Made by a program: the position numbers and the translations under genes. Positions 22,594 through 34,400 of a DNA stretch of 64,000 bases are shown here, piece by piece; position 1 is the stretch's first letter; each line of letters starts with the position of its first letter. This DNA is from Bolinopsis microptera (taxonomy: Eukaryota; Ctenophora; Tentaculata; Lobata; Bolinopsidae). Location: the NCBI RefSeq assembly GCF_026151205.1, contig NC_087073.1, positions 3,803,001 through 3,867,000 on the forward strand, read 5' to 3'. Below the pieces are notes generated by a model. The model worked only from the letters and a program-made list of their open reading frames with translations. It searched no databases and was not told the DNA's origin.

Positions 22594-24580
22594 CTATGAC
22601 CTGATGGTTGATAGTGTCAAGACCACAGCTCTTCGAATACTTCCGAAGAAAAAGAAGAAGAAAAAGGGAAACCCATATAACGACCCTAATATTGCACACC
22701 ATCGCAATATTCTCAAGACTGCATCTCTGGGTCATAGGACTTCTCCCTCCTTCTCATCTAAAGAAAAGCTCGAAGACGCCAAGAAGCAGCTGGACGAAGC
22801 ATACAACACCGCTACTGCACAGTATGTCCAACAACAGACTGCATGTCTGGAGCAGACTAACCCTGAGCACAGGCATCGGAGCTCTTGGCGCATCATCAGA
22901 GAGCTAACGTCTCCTAACACCGTGCCCTATAGTAAAGTGCCTGGGGGCACCACCGAACAGCGGCTCAACGTTTGGTTTGAGCACTTCAAGTCGCTCCTCG
23001 GGACAGAGCAGCCACCCCCTGACCTCTCCTTGCCCTTCTACAACCAGAGAGTCTCGGACACCCTTCCCATTAGCTGTCTTCCTTTCTCCATGTCCGAACT
23101 CGATTCAGTCCTCAAGTCCATCAAGTCCTCCAAGTCACCAGGCCTAGATAGCATCCCTCCCTCAGTTTGGAAGCTTCCCCAACTTCGTGACGACCTCCTC
23201 AGTTTCTGCAACAGGGCCTTAATTGATGGAGTAATCCCTGAAGCCTGGACAACGGCATCTATTATACCCATCCCCAAGAAAGGCGACCTGACCAACCCCG
23301 GGAACTATCGAGGTATCTCATTGGCTCCGGTTGCAGCGAAAGTTTTCAACAAACTCATCCTCAACCGGATTTACCCATACCTGGATCCCCTACTGCGGCC
23401 AAACCAAAATGGCTTCCGCAGAGGAAGATCTACCCTCCCTCAGATACTTGCCCTACGACGCATCCTAGAAGAGTGTAAAATCGGAAATCGATCAGCAGCT
23501 ATCGTGTTCGTCGACTTTTCGAAAGCATTCGACAGTATCAACAGGGATGCCTTGTTTCACATCCTCTCCCTCTACGGCGTCCCTGCTCCCATAACTGATG
23601 CTATCAGGCTCCTGTATGACTCATCGCACTCCAGAGTCAAAACCATTGACGGCCTTACAGACTTCTTTAGAACACTCATCGGGGTCCTTCAGGGTGATAC
23701 ACTCGCTCCTTTCCTCTTCATCATCGTCCTCGATTATGTCCTTAGGAACTGCATGACTCTTGACCATGGCCTAACCATCATCCCCAGGCAAAGTCGGAGA
23801 GTACCTGCGGTCAGAGTCACAGATCTTGACTTCGCTGACGACCTGGCCTTGACTGCCGATACCATAGAGCAAGTCCAGCAACTGCTCTCGGATTTAGAGA
23901 CTGCAGCAGCACATGTCGGACTTGCGATGAATGCTTCCAAGACCGAATACATGACCATCAACATTCCTGATGCTGCCCCCGTGAACTCAATATCCGGTTA
24001 CCAGATCAAGCAGGTTGATGACTTCAAATACTTGGGCTCATATATTGCAGAGAGCAGGAAGGACTTCAACACCAGGAAAGGCATGGCTTGGTCAGCCTGT
24101 ATCAAACTGCAGAAGGTATGGACCTCTGGCATTTCTGACCAGCTGAAAGTCAAGTTCTTCAGAGCATGCATCGAACCTGTTCTGCTGTATGGCTCAGAAA
24201 CCTGGACCTTGAACAAGCAGTTTGAGAAGCGTCTCGACGGGTGCTACACCAGGCTCCTAATGAAAGCCAGGAATCTTTCATGGAAGAAGCATCCAACCCT
24301 AAAGCAAATCTATGGTGACCTCCCTTCCATCTCCACCATCGTTGCACAGAGACGTGCCAGATTTGCTGGGCATTGCATGAGAGCTTCAGACCAGGTCATC
24401 TCTACCATCCTTCCTTGGCGGCTGCCACAGTTCAGGCGTGGGAGGAGACCACTCTCTTTTCTTGACACCGTAGCCAGGGACACAGGGTTGCGGGTAGAAG
24501 ATCTCCGAACAGTTATGTGCGACAGAACCATCTGGAGACGTAGAGTGGAGGAGATTTCGATCGAGCATCGCCCAAAGTAA
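22427..24580 (+). CDS. Reverse transcriptase of the RTE-like LINE
   Basis: The second part of the LINE polyprotein. After a connector with a Lys run, reverse transcriptase motifs follow: SIIPIPKKGD, NPGNYRGISL, NQNGFRRGRS, IVFVDFSKAFDSINR, GVLQGDTLAPFLF, and the catalytic FADD in TDLDFADDLAL. A C-terminal region with RRARFAGHCMR and WRRRV is typical of RTE-type elements. The ATG at 22,427 lies inside the endonuclease frame, and the family homology starts only after the C9 run, so the true protein is probably one polyprotein joined there by a one-base shift. The stop is at 24,578-24,580, 14 bases before the 3' end of the element. Confidence 0.92.
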   Translation: MSKPVTEQTGPRPKTPPLRSVDWTPLVHDPCLKHQYAVEVKNRYSALLQEAELQSDYDLMVDSVKTTALRILPKKKKKKKGNPYNDPNIAHHRNILKTASLGHRTSPSFSSKEKLEDAKKQLDEAYNTATAQYVQQQTACLEQTNPEHRHRSSWRIIRELTSPNTVPYSKVPGGTTEQRLNVWFEHFKSLLGTEQPPPDLSLPFYNQRVSDTLPISCLPFSMSELDSVLKSIKSSKSPGLDSIPPSVWKLPQLRDDLLSFCNRALIDGVIPEAWTTASIIPIPKKGDLTNPGNYRGISLAPVAAKVFNKLILNRIYPYLDPLLRPNQNGFRRGRSTLPQILALRRILEECKIGNRSAAIVFVDFSKAFDSINRDALFHILSLYGVPAPITDAIRLLYDSSHSRVKTIDGLTDFFRTLIGVLQGDTLAPFLFIIVLDYVLRNCMTLDHGLTIIPRQSRRVPAVRVTDLDFADDLALTADTIEQVQQLLSDLETAAAHVGLAMNASKTEYMTINIPDAAPVNSISGYQIKQVDDFKYLGSYIAESRKDFNTRKGMAWSACIKLQKVWTSGISDQLKVKFFRACIEPVLLYGSETWTLNKQFEKRLDGCYTRLLMKARNLSWKKHPTLKQIYGDLPSISTIVAQRRARFAGHCMRASDQVISTILPWRLPQFRRGRRPLSFLDTVARDTGLRVEDLRTVMCDRTIWRRRVEEISIEHRPK

Positions 24581-24607
24581 AAGTAAAAAGTAAGTATGCC
24601 TGGGTTA

Positions 24608-25445
24608 AGAAGAAAACGAATTGGTTCGGTTACAAGTCACGTTTGTGCGGTGGCCGATTGAGTGTGCACAATTGAGTAAAACTGACTCATTCACTAGTGA
24701 TTATGCAATACTATACTGTGTTGTGTAGCGGGAAATAAGGACCAGGCAGACTGGGGCCATAAATTTCTTACAGCATCTGGAACAAGTCCAAAGAAAACTA
24801 TCTGGACTACAATCAACATTTGTCTCACATCGCGAGACCTATTTATTTATTTGTTAAATCATTCGTGGCTATTGGCTGCGAATTGTGGCCACAAACTTGT
24901 GTGGGCTGGCCCACAGTATGAGGCAAAATCAACATTTAGCTGGTGATCTTGATTAGGATACTACTCCCAACCACTTGCCCAGAATCACGTCTGATGATAA
25001 ATGTGCTCTTTACAGAATATGGCAAAGGTGTACCACATTTAAGATGACAGAGACCTTTGCCGCAGAGATGGGCTCCAACCCAACCTACCGACCCTCATTG
25101 CATCATTCGGCAAACAAGTGTTGAATGAACTTACTCAAATTTAGGAGGCTTCATTTGCTGTCGCCATAGAACCCTATCTACCATAAGTCGCCGAACTTTC
25201 TCTATGTAACTGTCTGCATGTGCAAAACTGCTGTTATTATTTCTTAATAACTTAAAACTTTGAAGGTGTATAATGTATATAATAGGTATTAATTATTCAA
25301 TTTAACATAATCGAATCAAATTTCCTTTCTGTGTCCAGCTGTTTTGCTATGATAGATCCAATTTTTAACCACATGTATTGCTGAGTGTAATTTCATAGCT
25401 TACATAGTAATCAGTAATGATAGGTCACAAGATGTAACTGATGTC
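24608..25445. other. Intergenic, possible old LINE remnant
   Basis: No gene. At about 24,767-24,830 a short frame reads FLQHLEQVQRKLSG, which resembles the conserved end of many non-LTR reverse transcriptases; it is too short and damaged to classify. The rest is unremarkable AT-rich sequence up to the NEK9-like start codon. Confidence 0.35.
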
Positions 25446-28400
25446 ATGGCTGAAGATGATTGCTTTGAGGGTCTCTATCATTACCTGAAGGTTCTCGGGG
25501 AAGGAAGTTTTGGAAAAGCAGTTCTATATAGACGATATTCTGATAACTTCTTAGTGGTATGGAAGGAGGTAAACGCATTTTCAAATATTCTAAATTGGTT
25601 TTATTTTTAGCTGTCAAATCACTCATGTTTAATAATTAATTCCTTATTCTTATAAATTAATTTCAAGTATGAACCATTGTAGGTGAAGCTAAAAAGCGAC
25701 AAAGAAATCCAAGCAGCGCAGCATGAGGTGGACGTTCTTTCCCTGTTATCTCACCGGAATATCGTGGGGTATTACAACAACTATGTGGACAGTGATGTTA
25801 TGTACATTGAGATGGAGTATGCTAATGGGGGTACCCTTAGTCATCTGATATGTGCTCAACAGCAGTCTTTCGCTGAGGTAATGAGTGTGATAAATGTATT
25901 AATTTAGAGGTAAATTCAATTGCAATTAACGGTTTTGCAGGAACCACAGTCAGTATCCCTAACGGCTAATATGTATAATATATATATAATAATAAGCATA
26001 GTATAATAATAAGCATAGTAAAATTAATAACTCAATATTGTCTGATTATCCAAGCAGTTAAATTGTTCAAATATTAATTAGCTTTGATTGTAGGGTGGTT
26101 AGGATTTAACTGAATCTGGCCGCTACCCTTCCCAGTTCCCATCAGTTGTCAAGTCTTTCATTATGATGCAAAATATTTTAATATTATGAAGTCTTGTCAT
26201 AGCTGTCAAGTGTCTATTAGATTTCCCGCCATCGTGGATACTAAGTTAATTTTTTAATTGATGACAGTTCGGTTAATTAATGGTAGTCACATCAGCCACC
26301 CTGGTTCAACAACATATTTCTGATAAGTTAGAGTCGTGTACCAAGTACATTTTAACATTCAAAGCCCTACTTAGAAAGGCGGAATGCCGAATTCTCCCAG
26401 TACCCAGTAGGCATGCCAGACTTTTTAAATGCAAATTGACAGTGTATATCTGATGGTATGCTGATGGTATGTAGAGTCAAAGTTAAATGTATTTTACTTT
26501 TCAAGTGCTTTGTAAATGTACGACACTACAAGCAAACTGAGGCGGCTGACTTTGTAATAACTAAGCATCAAACAAAATATTTAATTTTATGTATATTATA
26601 ATAGATACAAATATATAGAATAAATGTGGTCGATTAAGTTAATAGCTTCAACGTTACCAATCTAGAGTACGTGTTTCTTATACTTCAAATTTGCATCTTT
26701 AAAATAATATTAGCTAACCTTTATGCCGTAAAGCTGAGAAACCTGCTTGTGTCAAGACCCTTAGCCTTGGTACACTCACACTCATCGTGTTCTATTGTAT
26801 TTACACTCAAATGATTATCTGGATTTGCGATGCTGTCTGTACAAGTTTAGGTGCTGGATCTGCTCTCCAAGCAGATCACACGCTGCACAAATCCTCTGTT
26901 TAACACTCAACATTACCGGCATCAAATGCCATAAAATTACTGGTGTGTAATAAAGAATGTAAGTCTAAGTACGTCCTCCTAGGGAGTGTTAAAAATGTGC
27001 TCTCCGTGGATAACATAATTTGCGTGAAGAAAAGTAGATGGTACTGCCATCAACTCCATTCTTCTTCAGAACGAGAGTATAGCCTCTGTAAATTATCCTT
27101 TTCACTTTTGATCTGCCGATTCAATTGACCATTGTACTGCACGACAATCTTAATCGTTTTCATTTATAATCATTAAATTAATCACAGTGAATCTCCGAGA
27201 CAAGGTCGCAGAGATAATGTCAGTAAATTATTTTCACGTCCAGAAAGGATCAGTGAAGGAATAAATATTCTCGGTATTCGACATAAATTGATAATAAGTT
27301 AATGACCCCGGTATTTCAGGAGGAGGTGTTGTGGTATTTTTACCAGCTGTGCTGCGCCTGTGTATACCTACATTCCAGCGGGATAATCCACAGAGACATT
27401 AAAACTGTCAACATCTTTCTCAACAAGGTTGGTAACAGCAAAACTAACCAATCAGGGAACAGATAGCAAGGATTTCTGCCAATCAGCTGTCAGAAGTGTC
27501 ATCTGATCAATGACCGTGCTGCGGAGTTATTTGTCGGGTGCGCTTTTAAGTCTAAGATTCTGAGTTATAATTCAGAGAAATTAGTAAAATTATTCAGTAT
27601 TTTGATGAATGGTGGGAATATTTGGTGGCAAATGAATTCTGTTTCTAAAATTCTGATAATTGTTAATTGGGCGTAGACCTGTTGTAAAACTTGCTGGTCC
27701 ATATTTCCAGTACAGTAAACGTGCTAAATGCTAATTCCTCACTGTAATGTAGCATTATTAAGTCTAATGACCATTACATTATAATGTATTTAAAGGCAGT
27801 GGTTATGCAGTAATTTCTTGGCAGCCACTCAATTATGACTCCCGCGTAATTATCTATAAAACGTCAATCTGCCACGTAATATTTTCAAGGAAGTCAGGAA
27901 CGTTCATTTAACATTCATGTAACATGCTTATATTATTACACACATGCTTATATTATTACACACATCTCATGTTCGATATAATTGTAAATTGTAATCTTCT
28001 CAGACAGGAATTCTGAAAGTGGGTGATTTTGGTATCAGTAAGATGTTGACCTCAGACAGTGAAGCTGCTGACTCTATTGTTGGAACTCCCTACTACATGA
28101 GTCCTGAAATCTGCAGGTTTGTCTGGTGCCCCACTTTTTATATCACAAAATATTTTTTTATATCACAAAATATCATTATGGTTTTGTTTTATCTCCATCC
28201 CGTGATATGACTCTAATTCTGACTATATTCTGACCATATATATTCTGAACCTATTCACTCACTAGAACAACAAACTAACCCGAAAACCAAATTTTAATCT
28301 TCCGAATCATTATCGAGATAAAATGAGGTTAAATTTTGTCAGGTATTATTTCCTGTACTACATTTTTAAAGTTATATTTAATAGTGATATTTTTCCTTTT

Positions 28401-31400
28401 TTGTCACGTTGATCGAATTCTTTTCTTAATCGACGCTAAAATAATCTTTTGGAGCATAAACCAAAGTTTAACAATGATAGAAACTCGGTTTTGAAATAAA
28501 TGCGAAGCCAATGTACATACAAACAGGGTAATGGTATTTACATCAATTTTACACATTAAGACGACTCGAAAATGCCATATGTAAGGAAGTAAGAAGAAGA
28601 AGATTTTACTCGAATAATTAAATTTCAATAAATAAAACGACAAAAAGAACTGATGTTTCTAGACACACTACTACTATGACGTGATCACTGAACACTAATG
28701 TCTATTCTTCATCGATCACTTCCGAAGGGACCTCCTCTGGCACTGAAATAAGAATACAGTTAGGTCTCTCTTTAATCCAGACGTTAATAAAAAATATAAT
28801 TGTGATATATTCTTATATCAATATGCTCTCTCGCTGTATTTAGTGAATAATTTCGAGAGTTCTCTAGAAGCCGGTACGGTGAAGGACAGACGATGTTATT
28901 TAACTACTCAAGGATACATTTCAATTCTAAAATGTACTTTAACATACACGTATACTTAATTCTCCGGTAAATAATCCTCTGGAAATTAGCCCGTTTAAAA
29001 TGCACTTACCCATAACCTCAACCTCACAAAGAGTAAGATAACTGTTATCATTTGTTATTTTAACACCGTTCCCGTACTTGTTACACGGAATCACAAAGAC
29101 AGGGGATCCGTCGTAGTTCACTTCCCCACACAGCTCCCATTCTGATCCTATACCTACCCACACCTGCAATTACTTGGGTTTAATTGGGTAATAAGGTAAT
29201 TGGTTATGGTTAGATTTTAAGATTGAATGTTATTGATTAGCGGGATGTACAATTTGTCGAGGATAAGGTTCAAATTACGGAAGTGTCATTGTTCCTTTAC
29301 TCCTTTATTACAATTCTACATCATCGAAGTCTTAAAAACACCGACCACTGGCACCTCCCCAAAGGTAAAAATTAAAATGTAGGCAGCTTTTATTGTAGAA
29401 GCAGAAATCAATCACACTGGGATGGCTAGGATGGGAGCATTCTGATTTTCTCATCGTATTACTTTAATTTTGAAACTATTCCAATTCCCGCGTTTGTTAC
29501 CTTGGCACCGTTAATTCTGTTGGAGCAGCAGTCCAGTCTGTTGTGGATCTTGATGCTCTGAATGTACTCATCTTGATCAAGCTGCACTGTCCACCAGTTA
29601 CCAGTCGCTTGAGAAGAATGGGTACAGGATTGGCTGCGGTCATTTGGTGAACATAATCAAAATGAGATTTACCTTTTTACTAACCGTGTTACTTACTTTG
29701 TTAATCAGGCTAGATAAGACGGCTAGAGATAATTTGGCCCTTCATTTGCGTCAGTTTTAAAAAATCAATACAGTCTTTTTGAAACTTTTCAGCTACTCAA
29801 ATATTCCATGAGTTTAAACTTTTCACAGCTAGTCAAAGAAACTGAGCCAAAATAAAAACTCATCACTCAAGGTTGGGTATAAAAGAGGCTGTATAGAGGC
29901 TGTATGGTGGCAGCGTGTAGCCGTACAGAGGCCGTGTGGAGGCCCTGCCTATTGTTTTCTTACCCGGGCCATTGCTTGTTGGTGTTCCCATCCACAGCAC
30001 GACTTGCAACGCCTCCCCACCCTACAGAACTCTGAGAAGCAGGTCTACCCTGAGCTACGTTAGAGAATACTGGGATGTTCTTTGGCATGTTCTCTTCCAA
30101 AACTGGGTAAATCATCGTGTAAATCCTGGTATTGGGCTACTAGTACATTATAAACATTGGGTGATGGAGGAGGGTTATAAGGACTCTTGATTAATCGCTT
30201 CTAGTGCTGAAATGCAGGTATTTAACCTACACACAATAATTAATGATCATGATTATAATTAAAGTATTGAATATTGATCCTACCTAGCACTTCTATCTCG
30301 CACACGTGCAGAGATTGTCCGCTACTGAGTTTGACAGAGACTGAACCTGCCGAGAAGTTTCCACAGTTAAACTGGTAAGGTTGTTTGCCCTCCTGGAACT
30401 GGATTTGTCCACATTGGTGCTCGTCAGCGTACACCATCGCCTGGGTGGGGATTTGTTCTAAGTCTTATAAGATAACGGGTTCGAATCAAACTGCAAATTT
30501 ATATATTATTAGCTTAGTGATATTCCATTATGAGTAACTGTGTAAATTATTTGTGTGCAATCAGCGACTGAGCTACTTACCCCGTTGATTTTCTGATCAC
30601 AACAAGCGTCCAGCCTGTTGTAGATGCTAATAAAAGAGATAGGGTACTTGACTCCGAAATCTCCAGCTGGTAGTGTTACTGAAACTGAATGTTGTCCTCC
30701 ATTTCCAGCTGAATGCTGGCACGATTGTCTGAAATAGTTATTTTTACAGTTTTAGTCTACCGACCCTTACAGCCTTACCTACCTTCCCTTTTATTGGCTC
30801 GTAACGGTTTCAATATTTCATGATAAGATTTTGGTGATGTTATCACTCTACAAAGAATATTGTGTAACTTCTCAGTTCCCACAATCCTTCATCTCAATTC
30901 AATGCAGCTGCAATTCAGACAATTGATCGAACATAAGCTCGCAAATGTTACTAAGTGCATTGACGCAATTGTGTAGTTGCAACAAAATGATAACAAGTAT
31001 ATTAACCATTGAACAAGCACTGCGGGTAACGTGCAGTGACAATGCGTGAGAAACTGAAGATTTTAAACTTTACACAAGGTCGTCAGTAGAAATTCTCTAG
31101 TGCTTTAAACTTTAATAAACAAAAGTTTACTTACCCGCCCCACATTCCGTTTCTGTTTCCATCTATTACTCTGCTGGCAACACCTCCCCATCCCATTGAA
31201 GAGGAAGATGCTGTACCATCGGCTGCTACGTTGATAAACTTAGGAATGTCAGTTGGAATGTTCTCCTCCAAAACTGTTGATGATATTGTGTTAAGGATAA
31301 AATTTGAAATAGGCAAGTGTTTCTTCCTCCGCATGTCTACTGTTTAGAATCAATTATCAAACTGATATTATTTATCTTACCTAGCACCTCTATTTCACAC

Positions 31401-34400
31401 ACGTGTAGAGATTGTCCGCTACTGAGTCTAACAGAAACTTGACCAGCTGCAAACTCTCCACAATTGAACTTATAGGATTGTTTACCCTCCTGGAACTGGA
31501 CTTGTCCACATTGGTGCTCGTCAGCAAACACCATCGCCTGGGTGGGGTTTTCTTCAGTACTTGATAAATAAGGTTGGATTTATCTCTAATGGGTGTTGGC
31601 AAATATTATACTATAAATAAAACTGCAAGACTACAATGACTAGGTCACTTTTCTATGAACAGAAACCTTCCTACCCCGTTGATTTTCTGATCACAACAAG
31701 CGTCCATCCTGTTGTAGATGCTAATAAAAGAGATGGGGTACTTGACTCCTAAATCTCCAGCTGGTAGTGTTACTGAAACTGAATGTTGTCCTCCATTTCC
31801 AGCTGAATGCTGGCACGATTGTCTGAAATAATTATTGGTGCAGTGATAATATTGTATCCTCTGTTCTTTTTCGGCCACTCTAAAACGTAGATTGGGATTC
31901 TCACATAATTGTTTGACAGTGTATCTGCTTTATATTCTGGTGTCAAGATGAACACAGAACCATTCTTTATTTATAACTGTTAATATATTTAACAAAAGTA
32001 CACTTACCCGCCCCAAATGCCATTTCTGTTTCCATCTATTACTCTGCTGGCAACACCTCCCCATCCCATTGAAGAGGAAGATGCTGTGCCGTTTACTGCC
32101 ACGTTGATAAACTTGGGGATGTCAGTTGGAATGTTCTCCTCCAAAACTGTTGGAGTAATCTGTTAGACACTTGAACTCCTTTTCAATTCTCCATTCTTGG
32201 ATAGTATAAATATTTCGGGAAGGATTGAGAATTCATGAAAAAATCAATAGCAAACGATTTTAATTTTTCTATCAGACGTTGACACTGGAAATTTAAGTAA
32301 TAAACCGAGTTTAAGTGGTACTCCTACACTTACCGAGAACTTCAAGTTCGCAAACTTGGAGCCAGCCAGCAGACAATCGTACTGAAACCTCACCAGCAGT
32401 CTTGTTGCCACAGTCGACCATGTACGCTTTCTTTCCCTCCTCGAACTTGATCTGTCCGCACATATGGTCGTCGGCAAATACTTGAGCCTGTGAGAGAGAA
32501 AATCAGATTTTCTTGTCCGCAGTGAGGAGGCCGATCCAAAACTAAGCTGTTTGTAAAGGCTAAAATTGGAATGATACTGTAGAAACAATGTATTCAAATT
32601 TATCGCGATAATTGTTGTATGGTTCATTTATATATCTGCTCGACTTACATTGTCGATTCTCTGATCACAACAAGTGTCTAATCTGTTGTAAACTCTAACT
32701 GCGGAGACGGGATACTTGATACCAATATCAGAGTAAGGCAGGGTGACTGTTACTCTGTTGTTACCAGCGTTACCTGAGTGCGAGCACGATCCTCTGCGGG
32801 GGTTTAGTCAGTCAGTTAACATAATCAACACTTAAAGATTGAAGAACTTTGCTAAGTGCATGATATTGTATCTTAAGTTATACAATTCTGAACCATGATA
32901 GAGTAAAAGTATGGAGCTGTGTGATAATAGAAATGAGACAAAGAACAAACACTTACCCACTCCAATAGCCGTTTGTGTTGCCGTCTTTGACCCTGCTGGC
33001 TACACCTCCCCAACCTACACTAGTTGAAGTAGCTTCACCCTCCTTGGCTACATTCACATAACTCGGTATGTCGGGCTTGTACGAGTCGTCAACTGAAATG
33101 GAACAATTGAACTGATTTATTTAAATCTACTGACAAAAGCAATGGGAAAAACTCTGTAATAAGTCCTTATCAATTAACGCTACAATGAAACAAATCTCAT
33201 ATCTTTACATTTAAATTGTAAGACTGGTAATCATGCTCAAATACTGGAGAGGAAGTGGTTCACTTACCAAAGACTCTCAGTTCACACACTTGTAGGTACT
33301 GAGTAGGATGGTAAACAGTAACAGTACTGCCCATCTTCCCTTCACAGTCTACTGTATACTCGTGCTGCCCCTCCACGAAGGTAAGAGCTCCGCACATGTG
33401 CTCATCCAGCCACACTTCTACCTGTTTACAAGATAATATTATTCATTGGTCTGAGCAGCTGAGTTTCTTAAGTCAGGCCTATCAACTGATAAACAGTACG
33501 ATTTCGTTGAGTAATATCAAGACTTAACATGGTTGCTGCATACAGAAAGAAAATGGCGTCAGGCCGGAAACTTACAAGAAATAAGTTTAACTTACGCCCT
33601 GAATTCGCTGGTCACAGCAGAGATCCAGTCTGTTGAAGACACTGATGCTCTGAACCGGCCATGTAGCCCCCAACTCCTCCCCAGGTAATGACAGAGTCAG
33701 CTTGCCTCCTTTTGCTTGTGAGGAGTGGTAGCAGGAGCCTCTAGAGGTGGGGTCAACAGTTTAATATTTATAGAATATGTCGTCCATTAAATTTAGGAGC
33801 AGTGTTCGGACTTCGAAGTTTCCTATCTAAGGCAGATCAAGAGTTACACCTTAAGTAGATAATATAATAGTATCTTACCTGCCCCAATGGCCATCAGTTC
33901 TACCGTCTATAGCTCGACTGGCAACTCCGCCCCATCCTGTAGATGTCGCACTTATCGACCCCTTATCGGCGATGTTGACTAACTCTCCGGCTGTGATGCC
34001 CACAAATGCCAACAAAAGTAACATCTCTAACAAACTTGAATTAAACAAACTTCAACTAACTTTCTATTCTGACTTCTGAGATCTATCTTTTTAACCGGAT
34101 ATTCAGAAAACAATTGCACATAAAACGTACCTTCATAAAAGTGGACGTGGGTCAGGCTAGCTGGCTAGTATCTTTGTACAAAGGAACAATGGCTGACCAA
34201 TGCCCGACCTATGAAAAGAGTTCCATTGTTGAAGGAGCAGCTCACATCAGACCCCCATGCCACTCATAACGTCAGATGATGCTTCTGTTCCATCTCACAG
34301 TTCCTCGACATTGTTTTGTACCTTTGTGATGTACTATTTCAGTCTCATGATCTTCTCACAAAAGAAGGGACCAGGAATATAATGGCCTTGACGTCTGGAC

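Larger units (their letters stand above)
21467..24594 (+). mobile_element. RTE-like non-LTR retrotransposon, full length
   Basis: A 3.1-kb element bracketed by a 13-bp target-site duplication, TATGCCTGGGTTA, at 21,454-21,466 and 24,595-24,607. The 5' leader is short (about 75 bp). An AP-type endonuclease is followed by a reverse transcriptase, and the 3' end is a short A-rich simple tail (AGTAAAAGTAAAAAGTAAG) rather than a long poly(A). This compact layout fits the RTE clade. Endonuclease and reverse transcriptase lie in different frames, joined at a run of nine Cs. The exact duplication and otherwise open frames indicate a young insertion. Confidence 0.9.
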
